Below are positions 62,336 through 64,000 of a stretch of 64,000 nt of DNA, piece after piece (the first letter of the stretch is position 1; each line of letters begins with the position of its first letter). The stretch is from Marivita sp003149565 (GTDB lineage: Bacteria > Pseudomonadota > Alphaproteobacteria > Rhodobacterales > Rhodobacteraceae): the NCBI RefSeq assembly GCF_965216415.1, contig NZ_CBDCFU010000002.1, one strand, 5' to 3'. The notes under the pieces were generated by a model. That model was not told where the DNA came from and searched no databases. It saw only the letters and a list, made by a program, of their open reading frames with translations. A program made the translations under genes and the position numbers.

Positions 62336-62433
62336 AGCAGCCATCGGCTGCTCCAAGCGGAATACAGGCAGTTGATGCAATATTATAATATTGAATCAAT
62401 TATGGCGAAGTGCCATAACAGGGCTGCCTGTAT
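62336..62433. other. Candidate oriT: cluster of inverted repeats before mobC
   Basis: Four inverted repeats lie within 98 bp: AGCAGCC-ATC-GGCTGCT (62336-62352); outer arms ATACAGGCAG (62362-62371) and CTGCCTGTAT (62424-62433); the perfect palindrome CAATATTATAATATTG (62378-62393); and TATGGC-N5-GCCATA (62401-62417). The position just upstream of mobC and the relaxase gene is where MOBP oriT sites are usually found. Confidence 0.6.
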
Positions 62434-62466
62434 GATGCTGGCAAGAAATAGGGGTGATTACTTCAC

Positions 62467-63057
62467 ATGGGCCGACCGCGCGGACCACGGCACAAGCGAC
62501 TGACGCAAAACCAGCGTTTTGCCATCGTGCGCAAGCGTGTCGAAGGGGTGCCGATCGAGGATCTGGCCCGTGAATTCGGCGTCACGACCCGCAGCATCTT
62601 TTACACGTTGAAGGCCGATCAAAGCCGCAAGCTGGATGCGCGCGTGCGTTCAGAACTGGTGAATGTCCGGCTTACGCCAAAGGAACTTGCGGGCTTCGAC
62701 GCGGTGCTGACGCGGCATGATATCGCGAGCCGTGCCGAGGGGCTGCGGCGGTTGATACATGCCTCGAACGATCTCTTTGTTCCTGACGATGAACTGGCCA
62801 ACCAGATGCAGGGGCTCTCTGCTTCGCTCAATCGCACCGGCAACAACATCAACCAGATCGCGCAGCGCCTGAACGAGGCAAAACGCCAGGGTAAGACGCC
62901 GCCCTATGGCAATTCTGCCCATAGCCAGGTGCGCGCCTTGGCCGGGCTGATCTTCGATATCGCCGACCAGGTTCAGGACATGGCGCAGCGTCGCCGAAGT
63001 GCATTGTCCGGCGAGGTTGCCCGCGTTTTGGGAGGCTTTACCGATGGCCCAGAATAG
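62467..63057 (+). CDS. mobC: MobC-like relaxosome accessory protein
   Basis: A 196-residue protein. The N-terminal part has an HTH-like stretch ('VPIEDLAREFGVTTRSIFYT'); the C-terminal half carries the MobC signature 'LNRTGNNINQIAQRLNEAKR'. MobC helps the relaxase to bind and open oriT. GGGGTGA lies before the ATG. The gene overlaps the relaxase gene by 14 bp. Confidence 0.88.
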   Translation: MGRPRGPRHKRLTQNQRFAIVRKRVEGVPIEDLAREFGVTTRSIFYTLKADQSRKLDARVRSELVNVRLTPKELAGFDAVLTRHDIASRAEGLRRLIHASNDLFVPDDELANQMQGLSASLNRTGNNINQIAQRLNEAKRQGKTPPYGNSAHSQVRALAGLIFDIADQVQDMAQRRRSALSGEVARVLGGFTDGPE

Positions 63058-64000
63058 TGCCGTTGCGGCCGCGCAAGAGGCCTTCTTCGAGCGCGACTGG
63101 AGCCGCATTCGCGGAAGCGTGCCGCGTACCCGTGCCAAGCAAATGGCCCGCGCCGCCATGGGGCATTCCCCAGCGATCTTCAAAGCCATTCGCGACGGCG
63201 GCACTCACAACAAAACACAGCTGCGCAACCAGCTGGAATACCTCACAACCAAGTCGAGCTTCATCATCGACAGCCGTGGCACCTATGACGGCCAAAGTGT
63301 CCTGTCAGCCAAAGAGATCGAGCAGGTCACACGCCGGTTTTCAGCCCAGTGGAATGAGGGGTTCCATCCCAAGCTAGGGCATACCTCCCATCTCATGATG
63401 GCTTTCCCAATTGGCACGCGCGGCGAGGATGTCGCCGAGATCACGCGTGAGATCTGCGAGCGGTTCTTTCAGGGCGAAGGCAGCCACTTTGATTACATCG
63501 CGGCCGTGCATGAGGACCGGGACCACCCACATGCCCACATCGTTCTGAACCGGCGCAGCAAGGACGGTGAATTCTTCTTTCTGAAAGAAGGGCACCATTT
63601 CAACTACGACAGTTTTCGCGAGGCGATGGTCGAGGTGTCGGACCGCTACGGGCTGAGGCTTGAGGCGACGCGAAAGCTCGAGCGTGGCATCGCGACGAAG
63701 CGGCCAAGCGACGTGGATCAACGTCGCGCGGAAGCCACCGGCGAGAAGCCGACCGAGCGTGAGCGCGTGGGGCCGGAGCTTGACCGTGCCTTGGCTGAAG
63801 TCGCCCGGAACGCGCGGCTTTATCGCGGTCTGGCTGCCGAGGCCTCGCGCGAGAACCAGCATGACATTGCAGCTGCCTTGGACAAGGCCGCGATGCTTTT
63901 GACGCAGGGCAAACCGATAGAAGCAGATGGAAAGGTATATGGCATGGCCGAAGAACAGCATTCGTTTGATGAGGTCGTGGATGCCTTTCACGACAAGATC
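63044..64000 (+). CDS. MOBP/VirD2-type relaxase (3' end outside window)
   Basis: The first 319 codons are present, open to the window end. GGAGG precedes ATG 63044 inside mobC. The metal-binding motif III is 'VHEDRDHPHAHIVLN' (three His), and an early 'LRNQLEYLTTKSS' offers the candidate nicking Tyr. This is the nickase that starts DNA transfer at oriT. With MobC it makes the element mobilizable; no type IV secretion genes are visible in the window. Confidence 0.92.
   Translation, partial: MAQNSAVAAAQEAFFERDWSRIRGSVPRTRAKQMARAAMGHSPAIFKAIRDGGTHNKTQLRNQLEYLTTKSSFIIDSRGTYDGQSVLSAKEIEQVTRRFSAQWNEGFHPKLGHTSHLMMAFPIGTRGEDVAEITREICERFFQGEGSHFDYIAAVHEDRDHPHAHIVLNRRSKDGEFFFLKEGHHFNYDSFREAMVEVSDRYGLRLEATRKLERGIATKRPSDVDQRRAEATGEKPTERERVGPELDRALAEVARNARLYRGLAAEASRENQHDIAAALDKAAMLLTQGKPIEADGKVYGMAEEQHSFDEVVDAFHDKI

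Overview
The window looks like the chromosome of an alphaproteobacterium of the Rhodobacterales (Roseobacter-type) with a large accessory region at its right side. This is inferred from gene families: a TupBCA tungstate transporter, a compact che operon, many FAD and Rieske oxygenases, amino-acid ABC transporters and alphaproteobacterial mobilization genes. No rRNA gene and no complete tRNA gene is visible.

1-34.2 kb is ordinary chromosome. It opens with the end of a phospholipase D-like protein and an envelope/stress cluster (YihY, a 52-aa YqaE/Pmp3 protein, DUF4112, a host-attachment-family protein, CsbD). A membrane desaturase translationally coupled to a Rieske ferredoxin follows. Next comes a LysR-centred catabolic block: a VanA-like Rieske oxygenase, the LysR regulator and an M29/NicX-like metalloenzyme, with two matching 15-bp operator candidates flanking the regulator. 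Then come a four-gene amino-acid ABC transporter and a group of catabolic enzymes (deacylase, AhpD-like protein, enolase-superfamily enzyme, GMC oxidoreductase, IsdG-like monooxygenase). The tungstate transporter, small membrane and redox proteins and a nine-gene chemotaxis operon on the minus strand follow. In that operon cheA carries an apparent 1-bp frameshift. A three-gene FAD / [2Fe-2S] / FAD dehydrogenase of the HcnABC or opine-oxidase type closes the region.

34.2-44.1 kb is mobile-element debris. It holds an intact IS5-family element (841 bp, TA target duplication), an RTX/DUF4214 secreted protein, a 1.1-kb repeat-containing non-coding stretch and a truncated gene of unknown function. 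There follows a three-level nest of insertions: an IS5 remnant split by an IS3-family (IS407-like) element, itself split by an IS110/IS1111-type element. Next is a tyrosine integrase gene broken at both ends by IS sequence, then the 3' half of a tRNA-Cys gene, a likely attachment site.

44.1-64 kb is a second, mobilizable element. It starts with an initiator-like HTH protein whose gene contains iteron-like repeats. It carries an AbiE-type toxin-antitoxin pair, a lone HTH regulator with paired operators, a uracil-DNA-glycosylase-like cargo gene between duplicated 3' ends, and a five-gene defence operon (SNF2/PLD-type helicase, DUF4391, type III Mod, type III Res, DUF4268 nuclease). After these come an ArdC antirestriction protein, small hypothetical genes behind duplicated leader sequences, a candidate oriT, mobC and a MOBP relaxase that runs off the window.
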